Origin: Pseudomonas uvaldensis
Lineage (GTDB): Bacteria > Pseudomonadota > Gammaproteobacteria > Pseudomonadales > Pseudomonadaceae
Reading direction: 5' to 3'
Length of the DNA: 64,000 nt
NCBI RefSeq assembly: GCF_021271205.1
Contig: NZ_JAIWKS010000002.1
Coordinates: 665,049 to 729,048, forward strand
Part shown: positions 9,559 through 17,841 of the stretch, piece by piece
How positions within the stretch are numbered: position 1 is the stretch's first letter
How the letters are laid out: each line of letters starts with the position of its first letter
Program-made: the position numbers and the translations under genes
Notes under the pieces: generated by a model
Told to the model about the DNA's origin: nothing
Databases searched by the model: none
Seen by the model: only the letters and a program-made list of their open reading frames with translations

Positions 9559-9597
9559 TGCTAATCCCCAACTTCAGTTACATGTTCCGGGCATAGA

Positions 9598-9975
9598 TCA
9601 GTCTTCGCCGATCTCCACCACATCACCATTGAGCCGCACCGGCCACACCCGCAAACGTTGCTCGGGATACTCCAGGCAATGGCCGTCTTCCAGGCGGAAA
9701 TGCTGCTTGTACATCGGCGACGCAATCACCAGCTCACCCTTGATGCTGCCCAACAGGCCGCGGCCGATAACGTTCGCGCCGGACTTGGGGTCGCGGTTAT
9801 CGATCGCGTAGAGTGGCTTGTCGGCCTGTTCCGGCAGGTACAGCAGCGCGACCTGGCTGCCGTCGTGCCAGGCGACCACGCCGGAGTTGGGCACCAGGTC
9901 CTGGCGGCTGCACAGGGCACGCCACTGCACCTGGGCTTCGGCAACGGGAATACGAACGACGTTTGACTGGCTCAT
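9598..9975 (-). CDS. nirD: Nitrite reductase (NADH) small subunit NirD
   Basis: The 125-residue small subunit of assimilatory NAD(P)H-dependent nitrite reductase, a Rieske-fold protein. Sequence runs MSQSNVVRIPVAEAQVQW, GVVAWHDGSQVALLYLP, LYAIDNRDPKSGANVIGRGLLGS, IASPMYKQHFRLEDGHCLEYPEQ. The Rieske Cys-His iron ligands are absent (DNRDP and MYKQHF occupy the two loops), as is normal for NirD. The ATG at 9973-9975 overlaps the TGA of nirB (TGATG), which sets the start and indicates coupled translation. It acts with NirB in the cytoplasm to reduce nitrite to ammonium. Confidence 0.95.
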   Translation of the reverse strand: MSQSNVVRIPVAEAQVQWRALCSRQDLVPNSGVVAWHDGSQVALLYLPEQADKPLYAIDNRDPKSGANVIGRGLLGSIKGELVIASPMYKQHFRLEDGHCLEYPEQRLRVWPVRLNGDVVEIGED

Positions 9976-12536
9976 CAGAGCACCTCCTCGGTAACGGGAA
10001 TCAGGTGAAGTTCGCCAGCATGAGCCGGCCGGCGCTGGCCGCGTTCCCTGACGAAATGAACATCCGGGTCGCCGCGACCGTCGTTGACGAAGGTGCGGAA
10101 ACGCTTGAGTTTTTCCGGGTCCTTGAGGGCGTTGGCCCATTCGCATTCATAGCGGTCGACCACCAGTTGCATCTGGGCTTCGAGCTCGGTGCCCAGGCCC
10201 AGGCTGTCATGGATGATCACGTCCTTGAGGTAGTCCAGGCCGCCCTCCAGGCTTTCGCGCCAGACCGATGTACGTTGCAGCTTGTCGGCGGTGCGGATGT
10301 AGAACATCAGGAAACGGTCGATGTAGCGGATCAGGGTGGCGTCATCCAGGTCGGTGGCGAACAGCTCCGCGTGGCGGGGACGCATGCCGCCGTTACCGGC
10401 CACGTAAAGGTTCCAGCCCTTCTCGGTGGCGATCACGCCGACGTCCTTGCTCTGGGCCTCGGCGCACTCGCGGGTGCAACCGGATACGGCGAACTTGAGC
10501 TTGTGAGGCGAACGCAGGCCTTTGTAGCGATCTTCGATCGTCAGGGCCATCTGCACACTGTCTTGCACACCGTAGCGGCACCAGGTGCTGCCCACGCAGG
10601 ATTTCACCGTCCGAGTGGATTTGCCGTAGGCATGACCGGTTTCGAAACCGGCCTCGATCAGCTCGGCCCAGATGTCCGGCAGCTGGTGCAACTGGGCGCC
10701 GAACAGGTCGATGCGCTGGCCACCGGTGATCTTGGTGTAGAGGTCGTATTTCTTGGCAACCACGCCGATAGCGATCAGCTTGTCGGCGGTAATTTCCCCT
10801 CCGGCAATGCGCGGCACCACCGAATAGGTGCCGTTTTTCTGCATGTTCGCCATGAAGGTGTCGTTGGTGTCCTGCAACGGCACCAACGAAGGATCCATGA
10901 TGGGCTGGTTCCAGCACGACGCCAGGATCGAGCCCACTGCCGGCTTGCACAGGTCGCAACCGGTATGCCCGCGACCGTGCTTGGCCAGCAATTCTTCGAA
11001 ACTGATGATGCCCTCCACCCGCACCAGCGCGTACAGCTCCTGGCGGGTGTAGGCGAAGTGTTCGCACAGGCTCTTGTCGACGCTGACGCCCCGGGCGGTC
11101 AGTTCGTGTTCGAAGACCTGTTTGACCAAGGCAGCGCAGCCCCCGCAACCGGTGCCGGCCTTGGTGTCGCACTTCAATTGACCAAGGTCCGTGCAGCCGC
11201 CGTCGATGGCCGAACAGATCGAACCCTTGGTGACGTTGTGGCACGAGCAGATAGTGGCGGATTCGGGCAACGCGGCCGGGCCCAGTGTCGGTGCGCCTGC
11301 GGACGACGGCAGGATCAGGCTCGCGGCGTCCTTGGGCAAGGCGATGCCGTTCTGCATGTATTGCAACAAGGTGTCGTAGTAGCTGTTGTCGCCCACCAAC
11401 ACCGCGCCGATCACCCGCTTGCCATCGGCGTCCACCACCAGTCGCCGATAACTGGCACTGGTTTCGTCGATGAACTGGAAGCTGCGCGAGCCGGGGGTAT
11501 TGCCGTGGGCATCGCCGATCGAGCCGACGTCCACGCCCAGCAGCTTGAGTTTGGTGGACATGTCGGCGCCGGTGAACGGCTCGCTGTTTTCGCCACACAA
11601 CCGAGCGGCGACACTGCGGGCCATCTGGTAACCCGGCGCAACCAGACCGAAGATGCTGCCATTCCACGCCGCGCATTCGCCGATGGCGTAGATGTCCTGG
11701 TCACTGCTCAGGCAATGGTCATCGATCACCACGCCACCCCGGGGACCGATTTGCAATTCACTCTGGCGAGCCAGGGCATCCTGGGCGCGGATACCGGCAG
11801 AGAACACGATCAGGTCGGTTTCCAGGAAATCATCGTCCCCGAAGTTCATCCGGTAGCGGTACTGCTCACCGGGGCTGATGGACTGCGTGCCCTTGGACAG
11901 GTGCACGCCGACGCCCAGCGACTCGATGCGGGCCTTGAGGGCCAGGCCGCCCTGCTCGTCCAGTTGCACCGGCATCAGCCGTGGCGCGAATTCCACCACA
12001 TGGGCTTCCAGGCCCAGGGTCTTGAGGGCGTTGGCCGCTTCCAGGCCCAGCAGGCCACCCCCGACCACCACGCCACGGCGGGCATTGCTGGCGGCGGCAC
12101 GGATGGCGTCGAGGTCTTCGAGGGTGCGGTAGACCAGGCAAGCATCGCCTTCGGCGCCCTGGATCGGTGGCACGAACGGATAGGAACCGGTGGCGAGCAC
12201 CAGTTTGTCGTAACCGATGCGCTCGCCGGCGGTGACCACCTGGCGTGCCTGGCGGTCGATTTCCAGCACCGGTACGCCCAGGTGCAGCGTAACGCCGGGG
12301 GTCTGATACAACGAAGCTTCGCCGAGGGCCAGGGACTCCGCATCACGGCCGGAGAAATACTCGGACAGGTGCACGCGGTCATAGGCGCGCATCGGCTCTT
12401 CGCTGAACACATGCAAGCGGTACTGGTTGAGGGCACCGCGTTCGATCAGTTGTTCGACGCAGTGATGGCCGACCATGCCATTGCCGATCACGATCAGCGT
12501 TTGCAGCTTGTTCAGGGAAGCGACGTTGGAATTCAT
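9975..12536 (-). CDS. nirB: Nitrite reductase (NADH) large subunit NirB
   Basis: An 853-residue flavo-siroheme enzyme reducing nitrite to ammonium with NAD(P)H electrons. In order: an FAD-binding motif (LIVIGNGMVGHH, about 14-25), an NAD-binding motif (VVVGGGLLGLEAANAL, about 150-165), a BFD-type [2Fe-2S] domain (CSCHNVTKGS near 430, CGGCAALV near 465), a second Cys pair (HTGCDLCKPAVGS), nitrite/sulfite reductase ferredoxin-like halves, and the siroheme/[4Fe-4S] ligands CVGSTWCRYG (about 645) and CTRECAEA (about 685). The start at ATG 12534-12536 (MNSNVASLNKLQTL) is preferred over a 14-codon extension that reads into the leader terminator region. nirD overlaps the 3' end. Expression is probably controlled by the upstream sigma-54/ANTAR-like leader. 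Confidence 0.96.
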   Translation of the reverse strand: MNSNVASLNKLQTLIVIGNGMVGHHCVEQLIERGALNQYRLHVFSEEPMRAYDRVHLSEYFSGRDAESLALGEASLYQTPGVTLHLGVPVLEIDRQARQVVTAGERIGYDKLVLATGSYPFVPPIQGAEGDACLVYRTLEDLDAIRAAASNARRGVVVGGGLLGLEAANALKTLGLEAHVVEFAPRLMPVQLDEQGGLALKARIESLGVGVHLSKGTQSISPGEQYRYRMNFGDDDFLETDLIVFSAGIRAQDALARQSELQIGPRGGVVIDDHCLSSDQDIYAIGECAAWNGSIFGLVAPGYQMARSVAARLCGENSEPFTGADMSTKLKLLGVDVGSIGDAHGNTPGSRSFQFIDETSASYRRLVVDADGKRVIGAVLVGDNSYYDTLLQYMQNGIALPKDAASLILPSSAGAPTLGPAALPESATICSCHNVTKGSICSAIDGGCTDLGQLKCDTKAGTGCGGCAALVKQVFEHELTARGVSVDKSLCEHFAYTRQELYALVRVEGIISFEELLAKHGRGHTGCDLCKPAVGSILASCWNQPIMDPSLVPLQDTNDTFMANMQKNGTYSVVPRIAGGEITADKLIAIGVVAKKYDLYTKITGGQRIDLFGAQLHQLPDIWAELIEAGFETGHAYGKSTRTVKSCVGSTWCRYGVQDSVQMALTIEDRYKGLRSPHKLKFAVSGCTRECAEAQSKDVGVIATEKGWNLYVAGNGGMRPRHAELFATDLDDATLIRYIDRFLMFYIRTADKLQRTSVWRESLEGGLDYLKDVIIHDSLGLGTELEAQMQLVVDRYECEWANALKDPEKLKRFRTFVNDGRGDPDVHFVRERGQRRPAHAGELHLIPVTEEVL

Positions 12537-12576
12537 ATAAAGCACCCGACAAAAGCCCATCACGGTTTTTGGAAGC

Positions 12577-12617
12577 AAAAAAAAGACGCCTGAAACCTTG
12601 CGGTTCCAGGCGTCTTT
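12577..12617 (-). terminator. Intrinsic terminator in the nirBD leader (attenuator)
   Basis: Read on the minus strand, AAAGACGCCTG pairs with CAGGCGTCTTT over 11 bp, with a further inner GGTT/AACC pairing, followed by eight U residues. It lies between the putative nirB promoter and the nirB ATG (41 bp before the ATG), so it would abort nirB transcription unless antitermination occurs. No gene ends just upstream on this strand, so it is best read as an attenuator. Confidence 0.8.
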
Positions 12618-12687
12618 GCCTGTTCTGTGCGGTATCGGCCCGGCGACTGCGCCTCGACCTACCGTTATTTCCCCGACCTGCTGGCAT

Positions 12688-12705
12688 TCGATCTTCGTTG
12701 ACCGA
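12688..12705 (-). ncRNA. ANTAR-target-like hexaloop hairpin in the nirBD leader
   Basis: The minus-strand RNA TCGGTCAACGAAGATCGA folds into a 6-bp stem (one G-U pair) closing the hexaloop AACGAA. A at loop position 1 and G at position 4 are the signature recognised by ANTAR antiterminators (NasR/NasT). The hairpin lies about 70 nt upstream of the leader terminator. Assignment to NasT is inference; no nasT gene is in the window. Confidence 0.6.
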
Positions 12706-12712
12706 CGGGGCT

Positions 12713-12739
12713 GCCCACTCGATTGCGTTCGCGGTGGGC
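12713..12739 (-). ncRNA. First stem-loop of the nirBD leader (possible ANTAR P1)
   Basis: GCCCAC (minus strand, from 12739) pairs with GTGGGC (ending 12713). The loop region contains AACGCA, which also has A1/G4 spacing, but the upper stem next to it is poorly paired. It begins about 3 nt after the transcription start predicted from the sigma-54 promoter and precedes the better hexaloop hairpin, as in two-hairpin ANTAR targets. This is weaker than the downstream hairpin. Confidence 0.4.
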
Positions 12740-12751
12740 CTGGTCACCCTC

Positions 12752-12770
12752 TTGCAGCGAGCGTGCCAAA
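12752..12770 (-). promoter_or_regulatory. Sigma-54 (-24/-12) promoter for nirBD
   Basis: On the minus strand, TTTGGCACGCTCGCTGCAA matches the RpoN consensus TGGCACG-N4-TTGC with one mismatch and exact GG-N10-GC spacing (GG at 12767/12766, GC at 12755/12754). Predicted start of RNA is near 12742. NtrC-type activation under nitrogen limitation is the usual logic for nirBD in pseudomonads. I could not confidently place NtrC sites in the 300 bp upstream, which otherwise shows no feature I can name. Confidence 0.75.
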
Positions 12771-13080
12771 CCTTACGTGCAACGCCTCGGTCATGCCCAG
12801 AGTGCCCAGCCGCCCCTTGTGGAATCGGGTCCTGCAGCGTACCTGTCGCCTTGGTGAGCCATGGCCAGGACCTGCGCCGCCACCGCCGACGCCTGCCTTC
12901 CCATGGTGCGAATCCTCACCTGCGGCTTCATAAAAGTGCAGCTATCCCTGCCTGGGCAAAAAATGCTGAACCATCGCCAACACGGATTTTCACAATAGAC
13001 AGGAGCCGGCCACGGCACTGCCCAGACCCAGCGCAGCCGCCAGGCCAGGTTACTGTCCAACCCGAAAGAGGAGATCAACG

Positions 13081-13494
13081 ATGAAAGTCAATGAAATCAT
13101 GAGTCGGGAAATTCGCACGGTTTCACCTGATACACCGCTGCGCGAGATCGCGCTGATCATGCGCCAGGCCGACATCGGCGCGCTGATCATCAACCAGGAC
13201 GACCGCATGGCCGGGATGATCACCGACCGCGACCTGGTGATTCGCGCCATGGCCGACGGCATGGACCTGAACACCCCGGTCAGCCGGATCATGAGCGACG
13301 AGGTGCGCTACTGCTTCGAAGACGAAGAAGTCGACCATGTCGCCAAGAACATGGCCCAGCTGGAAAAACGTCGCCTGCCGGTAGTAAACCGCGACAAGCG
13401 GCTGGTGGGCATGGTGTCGCTGGCCAACGTCGCCAGCTGCAACGCCGACAAGCTCAGTGCCAACCTGCTGCGGGGCGTGGCGCGGCCTCACTGA
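13081..13494 (+). CDS. CBS-domain pair protein
   Basis: A 137-residue Bateman-module protein: first CBS IMSREIRTVSPDTPLREIALIMRQADIGALIINQDDRMAGMITDRDLVIRAM, second RIMSDEVRYCFEDEEVDHVAKNMAQLEKRRLPVVNRDKRLVGMVSLANVA. A strong ribosome site (AAGAGGAG) lies 7-8 bases before the ATG. It is a different sequence from the CBS protein on the other side of nirBD, so the two are not a recent duplication. Nucleotide sensing is the usual role of the fold; its partner is unknown. The SDR gene follows 50 bp downstream. Confidence 0.92.
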   Translation: MKVNEIMSREIRTVSPDTPLREIALIMRQADIGALIINQDDRMAGMITDRDLVIRAMADGMDLNTPVSRIMSDEVRYCFEDEEVDHVAKNMAQLEKRRLPVVNRDKRLVGMVSLANVASCNADKLSANLLRGVARPH

Positions 13495-13544
13495 TGCTAC
13501 CGCACCGGCCATCGGGTAGAGATCATTGAATTGGAAGAAACGCA

Positions 13545-14528
13545 ATGGATGAGCGAAACCCGCCGGTGGTGGTGATCTGCGGCGGCAGCGCCGGTGTCGG
13601 TCGCGCGACGGCCCACCGGTTCGCCGCCGCCGGTTATCGGGTCGGCCTGCTGGCCCGGGGCGCCCAAGCCCTGGCCGACACCGAAGATGAACTGCAGCAG
13701 CGCGGCACGCGGACCCTGGGCATCGGCGTCGACGTGGCCGACGCCGCGGCCGTGCTCGAAGCGGCGCGACGCATCGAGCACGAGCTGGGCCCGGTGCAGG
13801 TCTGGATCAACTGCGCCATGACCACGGTGTTTTCCCCTGTCCGTCAACTCAGCGCCGAGGAAATCCAGCGGGTGACGTCGGTGACCTACCTGGGCACCGT
13901 CCACGGTACGATGGCGGCACTGGCGCTCATGGAGCCGCGTGATCGCGGGGTGATCATCCAGGTCGGCTCGGCACTGGCCTACCGCGCCATTCCGTTGCAG
14001 GCGGCCTATTGCGGGGCCAAGTTCGCCGTCCGCGGGTTTACCGACTCACTGCGCTGCGAACTGCTTCATGCCCGCAGCGGTATCCGCGTCTGCATGGTCC
14101 AGCTACCCGCCATCAATACCCCGCAGTTCGATTGGGCACGCAATAAACTCGACAAGCGCCCGCAACCGGTTCCGCCCATCCACGATCCCGACGTCGCCGC
14201 CCGGGCGATCCTCAGCGTGGTACGACGCACGCCCAGGGAACTGTGGTTGGGCGCGGCGTCGGTGAAGGCCATTGTCGGCACTTGCCTGATGCCCGGCCTG
14301 CTCGACCGCCTGCTTGCCCGCAGCGCCTGGTCCGGCCAGATGACCCGGGAAGACGACGACGGGCAACGGCCGGACAATCTGTTCGAGTCGCAGCAATCGC
14401 TGCACCGGATCCAGGGCCGGTTCAGCGGGCAATCACGGGCAGACGCACTGGCCTTGAGCTCCACCCAGGTGTCCGCATTGCTACTGGCGGTCGTCGGTCT
14501 CCTGGCGGTCACCCTGCTGCTGTTCTGA
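13545..14528 (+). CDS. Short-chain dehydrogenase/reductase with C-terminal membrane anchor
   Basis: A 327-residue oxidoreductase. The Rossmann cofactor motif is VICGGSAGVGRATA (about residues 10-23). The catalytic motif is IIQVGSALAYRAIPLQAAYCGAKFAV (Ser, YxxxK). The C-terminus ends in a hydrophobic segment (SALLLAVVGLLAVTLLLF) likely to anchor it in the inner membrane. The substrate is unknown. Its last 48 bp overlap, in antisense, the 3' end of the GH13 gene on the other strand, so the anchor coding region doubles as the end of that gene. Confidence 0.9.
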   Translation: MDERNPPVVVICGGSAGVGRATAHRFAAAGYRVGLLARGAQALADTEDELQQRGTRTLGIGVDVADAAAVLEAARRIEHELGPVQVWINCAMTTVFSPVRQLSAEEIQRVTSVTYLGTVHGTMAALALMEPRDRGVIIQVGSALAYRAIPLQAAYCGAKFAVRGFTDSLRCELLHARSGIRVCMVQLPAINTPQFDWARNKLDKRPQPVPPIHDPDVAARAILSVVRRTPRELWLGAASVKAIVGTCLMPGLLDRLLARSAWSGQMTREDDDGQRPDNLFESQQSLHRIQGRFSGQSRADALALSSTQVSALLLAVVGLLAVTLLLF

Positions 14529-16121
14529 ACCTGCGTAGCGAAACCAGCGATAACCATAGCCATAAAGATTCATGCTGGCACCCTCGGGCGCGGGATATGG
14601 GCTGTCTGAAACGATTTCCTCGAAGCCCTCCAGGTCCGTCTGCAACCGTACCTCGACAGTCTCTGGGCCGAGATTGGCCAGCATCACCGAAGTGGCCTGG
14701 CCGACATGGGCAATGGCGAACACGGCGCGATGGTCTGCCGTCAACAACTGCGCCTCGCCGTTCCCCACTTCCGACAGCCCTGAGCGAGCCCATAGCAGGC
14801 GACGTGTGCGAGCCAGCAGCGACTCGGGGTCCTCCTGCTGCCGTGCGACGTTCAGGTGCGTATAGGCGAACGGCCCGTGTTCGATCAAAGCAGCAGCCAA
14901 ATGATGGGCCGAGGAAAATCCCGCGTTGGCTTCGGCGTTCCATTGCATGGGAGTGCGCACCGAAAGCCGCTCTGGGCGCGACAAGTCATCGCCCATGCCG
15001 ATCTCCTCGCCATAGCGCACGATTGGCGTACCGGGAAGCGACAACAATAGCGACTGGGCCAGTGCCTGGCGGCGCACGTCACCTTCGAGCATGGGGGCCA
15101 GGCGCCGGCGAATCCCGCGCCCATACACGCGCATGTCCGGCTCCGGCGCGAAGGCCTGCATCACTTCCTCACGCTCCTCTTCGCTCAGACGCTCCAGGTC
15201 CAGCTCGTCGTGATTGCGCAACCACACCGCGTAATGGGCGCCGTCCGGCGGGGCGGGGCGGCGGGCAATGGCGCGTTGCAACGGTTGCGCCTCGCCCCGG
15301 GCAAGCGCCAGGAAAATATGGTTGTTGACCCAGAAATCCAGCACCAGCCCCAGACGATCCCCCGCTCCGAAGTAGTGGCTGTAACGTTCTGGCTCGACAT
15401 CCACCTCCCCCATCAAGATCCCTTCGGGGTTGATACGGGTCATGCATCTGTAAAGCCTTTCGAGCAGCCAGACCCCCTGCTCCTCATCACCGCCGCCGGC
15501 CTGTTCCACCAGGTGCGAAGCGGCATCCAGGCGAAAACCGGCGATCCCCAGCTCCAGCCAGTGGACCATGATCCGTTCGATGGCCTCGACAACTCGCGGG
15601 TTGGCAAGGTTGAGGTCCGGCTCATGCCGATAGAACAGGTGGCGATAATACTGTCCGGCCTCTTCGTCCCACTGCCAGATGCTGTCCTCCACCGAGGGAA
15701 AGATCGGCTGGTTGCCATCGTCCACGGGGGTATCGGACCACAGGTAATAATCGCGATAGACACTGTTTCTATCGCGCCGCGCGCGCTGGAACCAGGGATG
15801 CTGGTCGGAAGTGTGCTGCACCACCAACTCGAGGATCACCCGTATGCCGCGCTCCCCGGCCTTGACGATCAACTGGCGCAAGTCCTCTTCGCTGCCGAAA
15901 CGAGGGTCCAGCGCCAGGAAGTCGCTGACATCGTAGCCTGCATCCTTGAATGGCGAGCGGTACAGCGGCATCAGCCAGAGCGCGCCTACCCCCAGTGCCT
16001 GCAGATAATCGAGCTGGCGGATGATGCCCTTGAGGTCGCCCCGGCCATCACCATTGCTGTCGTAGAACAAGGAAGGATCGATCTGGTAGATCAAGGTGTT
16101 GCGGTGCCAATTGGCTTTCAT
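14481..16121 (-). CDS. GH13 alpha-amylase-family enzyme (trehalose synthase/amylosucrase-like fold)
   Basis: A 546-residue alpha-glucan-active enzyme of GH13. The (beta/alpha)8 barrel starts at TLIYQIDPSLFYDSNGDGRGDLKGI. Conserved regions are LELVVQHTSDQHPWF (I), GFRLDAASHL with nucleophile Asp (II), ILMGEVDVEPE with acid/base Glu (III) and LRNHDELDLE (IV). The sequence resembles maltose alpha-glucosyltransferase (trehalose synthase) more than a secreted amylase, and there is no signal peptide. The ATG at 16119-16121 follows GAGGAG. It lies 10 bp downstream of the second GH13 gene, so both form an operon. The exact reaction cannot be set from sequence alone. Confidence 0.88.
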   Translation of the reverse strand: MKANWHRNTLIYQIDPSLFYDSNGDGRGDLKGIIRQLDYLQALGVGALWLMPLYRSPFKDAGYDVSDFLALDPRFGSEEDLRQLIVKAGERGIRVILELVVQHTSDQHPWFQRARRDRNSVYRDYYLWSDTPVDDGNQPIFPSVEDSIWQWDEEAGQYYRHLFYRHEPDLNLANPRVVEAIERIMVHWLELGIAGFRLDAASHLVEQAGGGDEEQGVWLLERLYRCMTRINPEGILMGEVDVEPERYSHYFGAGDRLGLVLDFWVNNHIFLALARGEAQPLQRAIARRPAPPDGAHYAVWLRNHDELDLERLSEEEREEVMQAFAPEPDMRVYGRGIRRRLAPMLEGDVRRQALAQSLLLSLPGTPIVRYGEEIGMGDDLSRPERLSVRTPMQWNAEANAGFSSAHHLAAALIEHGPFAYTHLNVARQQEDPESLLARTRRLLWARSGLSEVGNGEAQLLTADHRAVFAIAHVGQATSVMLANLGPETVEVRLQTDLEGFEEIVSDSPYPAPEGASMNLYGYGYRWFRYAGSEQQQGDRQETDDRQ

Positions 16122-16131
16122 TGCAGACTCC

Positions 16132-17655
16132 TCAACGGCACAGGATCAGCGCCTGCTCAGGGTTCAATCGACCGCTGAACGGCTGGCCTTCGCCCTGCCC
16201 GTCGCTGGCGATTTCCACTCGCCAGGGGGTGGCCAGGGGAAAGGCGTGTTCACTGTCGGCGAAATTGATGCACACCAACCTTTCATCAGCCTCGTGATGG
16301 CGCCGGTAGGCCAGGACCTGTGGATGCGACGGCAGCTCTTCCCAGTCCCCCAGGCACAAGGCCGTGCTGCGCCTGCGACAAGCCAGGAGCCGTCGGTACA
16401 GCGCCAGGGTGGAATCGGCGGCGCTCTCCTGGGCCTGTACTGACAGCACGTCGGCATCCGCGGCAAAGGGCAGCCAAGGCGTCGGTCCCCAGCCATGGGG
16501 TGCCTGGACGGTCCATGGCAATGGCGCCCGGCTGCCGTCCCTCCCGCCAGGGTCGACGCGCGTCCGGGCGGTAACGACGGTATCCTCCAGGCCCAGTTCC
16601 TCGCCCTGGTAGATGAAGGGCGTGCCGCGCAAGGTCAACAACATCACGGCGGCCGCACGGGCACGGCGCAGGGAGCCGCCATAGCGGCTGCGATGACGGC
16701 TGTTGTCGTGATTGGACAGCACCCAGGTCGGCCAAGCCTGCAACGGTCCGAGGTCGGCTTCCACCTCGCGTATGCACATGCGCAACACCACCGGATCCCA
16801 GGGGGCGTCCAAAGGCGGAAAATTGAAGGACATGTGCAATTCGTCGCTGGCGCCGTAATAGGCAGCTACCTGGGCGGTGGAACGAATATTCACCTCACCG
16901 ATCAGCACCCGGTCGCCAGGGTAGCTATCCACCAGCCGGCGCAGGCCGCGCAATACTTCATGGCTGTAGGGCTGGTCGTTGATCTTGACCATGGATTCAC
17001 CCGCCAGGCAACGCGGATCGTCGGCGAAACTCGGGTCCTTGCCCACGCAATGCACCACATCGATGCGAAACCCGTCCACCCCGCGCTTCAACCAGAAATG
17101 CAGCACCTGGTGCATGGCGGCCACAACCTCTGGGTTATGCCAGTTGAGATCGGGTTGCTGGGGCAGGAAAAAATGCAGGTAATACTGCTGGCTGGTTTCG
17201 TCCCAGGTCCAGGCACTGCCACCATCGATGGAGGCGCGCCAGTTGTTGGGCTGGTCACGCCAGATGTACCAGTCGCGCTTGGGGTTGTCGCGGCTGGACC
17301 GGGACTCGATGAACCATGGGTGCTGGTCGGAGGTGTGGTTGGGCACGAAATCGAGCAGCACCTTCAGGCCGCGCTCGTGAGCCTGGGCAATCAACTCGTC
17401 CAGATCCGCGAGAGTACCGAACAGCGGGTCGACGTCGGTGTAGTCGCAGATGTCATAGCCGGCATCGCACATGGGCGAACGAAAGACCGGCGACAGCCAC
17501 AAGGCGTCCACACCCAGGTGTTGCAGATGGTCCAGCCGCGCTGTCAGGCCCGGTAGGTCTCCCATGCCATCGCCGTTGGCATCGGCAAACGAGCGGGGAT
17601 ATACCTGATAGATCACGGCGCTCTTCCACCAGGGCGAAGGGAAGGAGTTGGGCAT
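16132..17655 (-). CDS. GH13 alpha-glucosidase / oligo-1,6-glucosidase-like enzyme
   Basis: A 507-residue cytosolic glycoside hydrolase. Motifs: AVIYQVYPRSFADANGDGMGDLPG, LLDFVPNHTSDQHPWF (region I), DGFRIDVVHCVGKD (II, nucleophile Asp), LIGEVNIRS (III, acid/base Glu) and WVLSNHDNSRH (IV). This pattern is that of exo-acting alpha-glucosidases that trim malto- or isomalto-oligosaccharides. The ATG at 17653-17655 has an excellent AGAGGAGG site four bases upstream, so the 23-codon upstream extension is rejected. It is first gene of a two-gene operon with the other GH13 enzyme. Confidence 0.92.
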   Translation of the reverse strand: MPNSFPSPWWKSAVIYQVYPRSFADANGDGMGDLPGLTARLDHLQHLGVDALWLSPVFRSPMCDAGYDICDYTDVDPLFGTLADLDELIAQAHERGLKVLLDFVPNHTSDQHPWFIESRSSRDNPKRDWYIWRDQPNNWRASIDGGSAWTWDETSQQYYLHFFLPQQPDLNWHNPEVVAAMHQVLHFWLKRGVDGFRIDVVHCVGKDPSFADDPRCLAGESMVKINDQPYSHEVLRGLRRLVDSYPGDRVLIGEVNIRSTAQVAAYYGASDELHMSFNFPPLDAPWDPVVLRMCIREVEADLGPLQAWPTWVLSNHDNSRHRSRYGGSLRRARAAAVMLLTLRGTPFIYQGEELGLEDTVVTARTRVDPGGRDGSRAPLPWTVQAPHGWGPTPWLPFAADADVLSVQAQESAADSTLALYRRLLACRRRSTALCLGDWEELPSHPQVLAYRRHHEADERLVCINFADSEHAFPLATPWRVEIASDGQGEGQPFSGRLNPEQALILCR

Positions 17656-17807
17656 GTCGCCTCCTCTGGTCGCGGTGTCGGATGGGCAAGACCGCAGCCC
17701 CGCCAGGTGTCCCGTGTTGGACATAATTAAGAACCGGGAAACGCGCTCGGGGTTCGTTTTTTCTGGCTCGCGCCCAAGTCTTTGCGCGGTGGATCCGGAA
17801 GCAAGCC

Positions 17808-17841
17808 TGTGGGAGCAAGGCTTGCCCGCGATAGCGGTGGG
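17808..17841. repeat. Single REP-like element
   Basis: TGTGGGAGCAAGGCTTGCCC followed by GCGATAGCGGTGGG is one half of the REPIN units seen again at 33.1-33.3 kb. It abuts the 3' end of the TetR gene. Confidence 0.85.

Noticed and set aside
12537..12578. NirB start 14 codons upstream (MLPKTVMGFCRVLY)
   Set aside because: The extension abuts the leader terminator U-run, has no conserved residues, and known NirB proteins start like the shorter form.
9813..12593. A 926-codon open frame on the plus strand opposite nirB
   Set aside because: It is the mirror of the nirB codon pattern in high-GC DNA, has no ribosome site or recognisable domain, and nirB is unambiguous.
17656..17724. Extended start of the alpha-glucosidase gene
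   Set aside because: The internal ATG at 17655 has an almost ideal ribosome site and begins directly at the conserved N-terminus.
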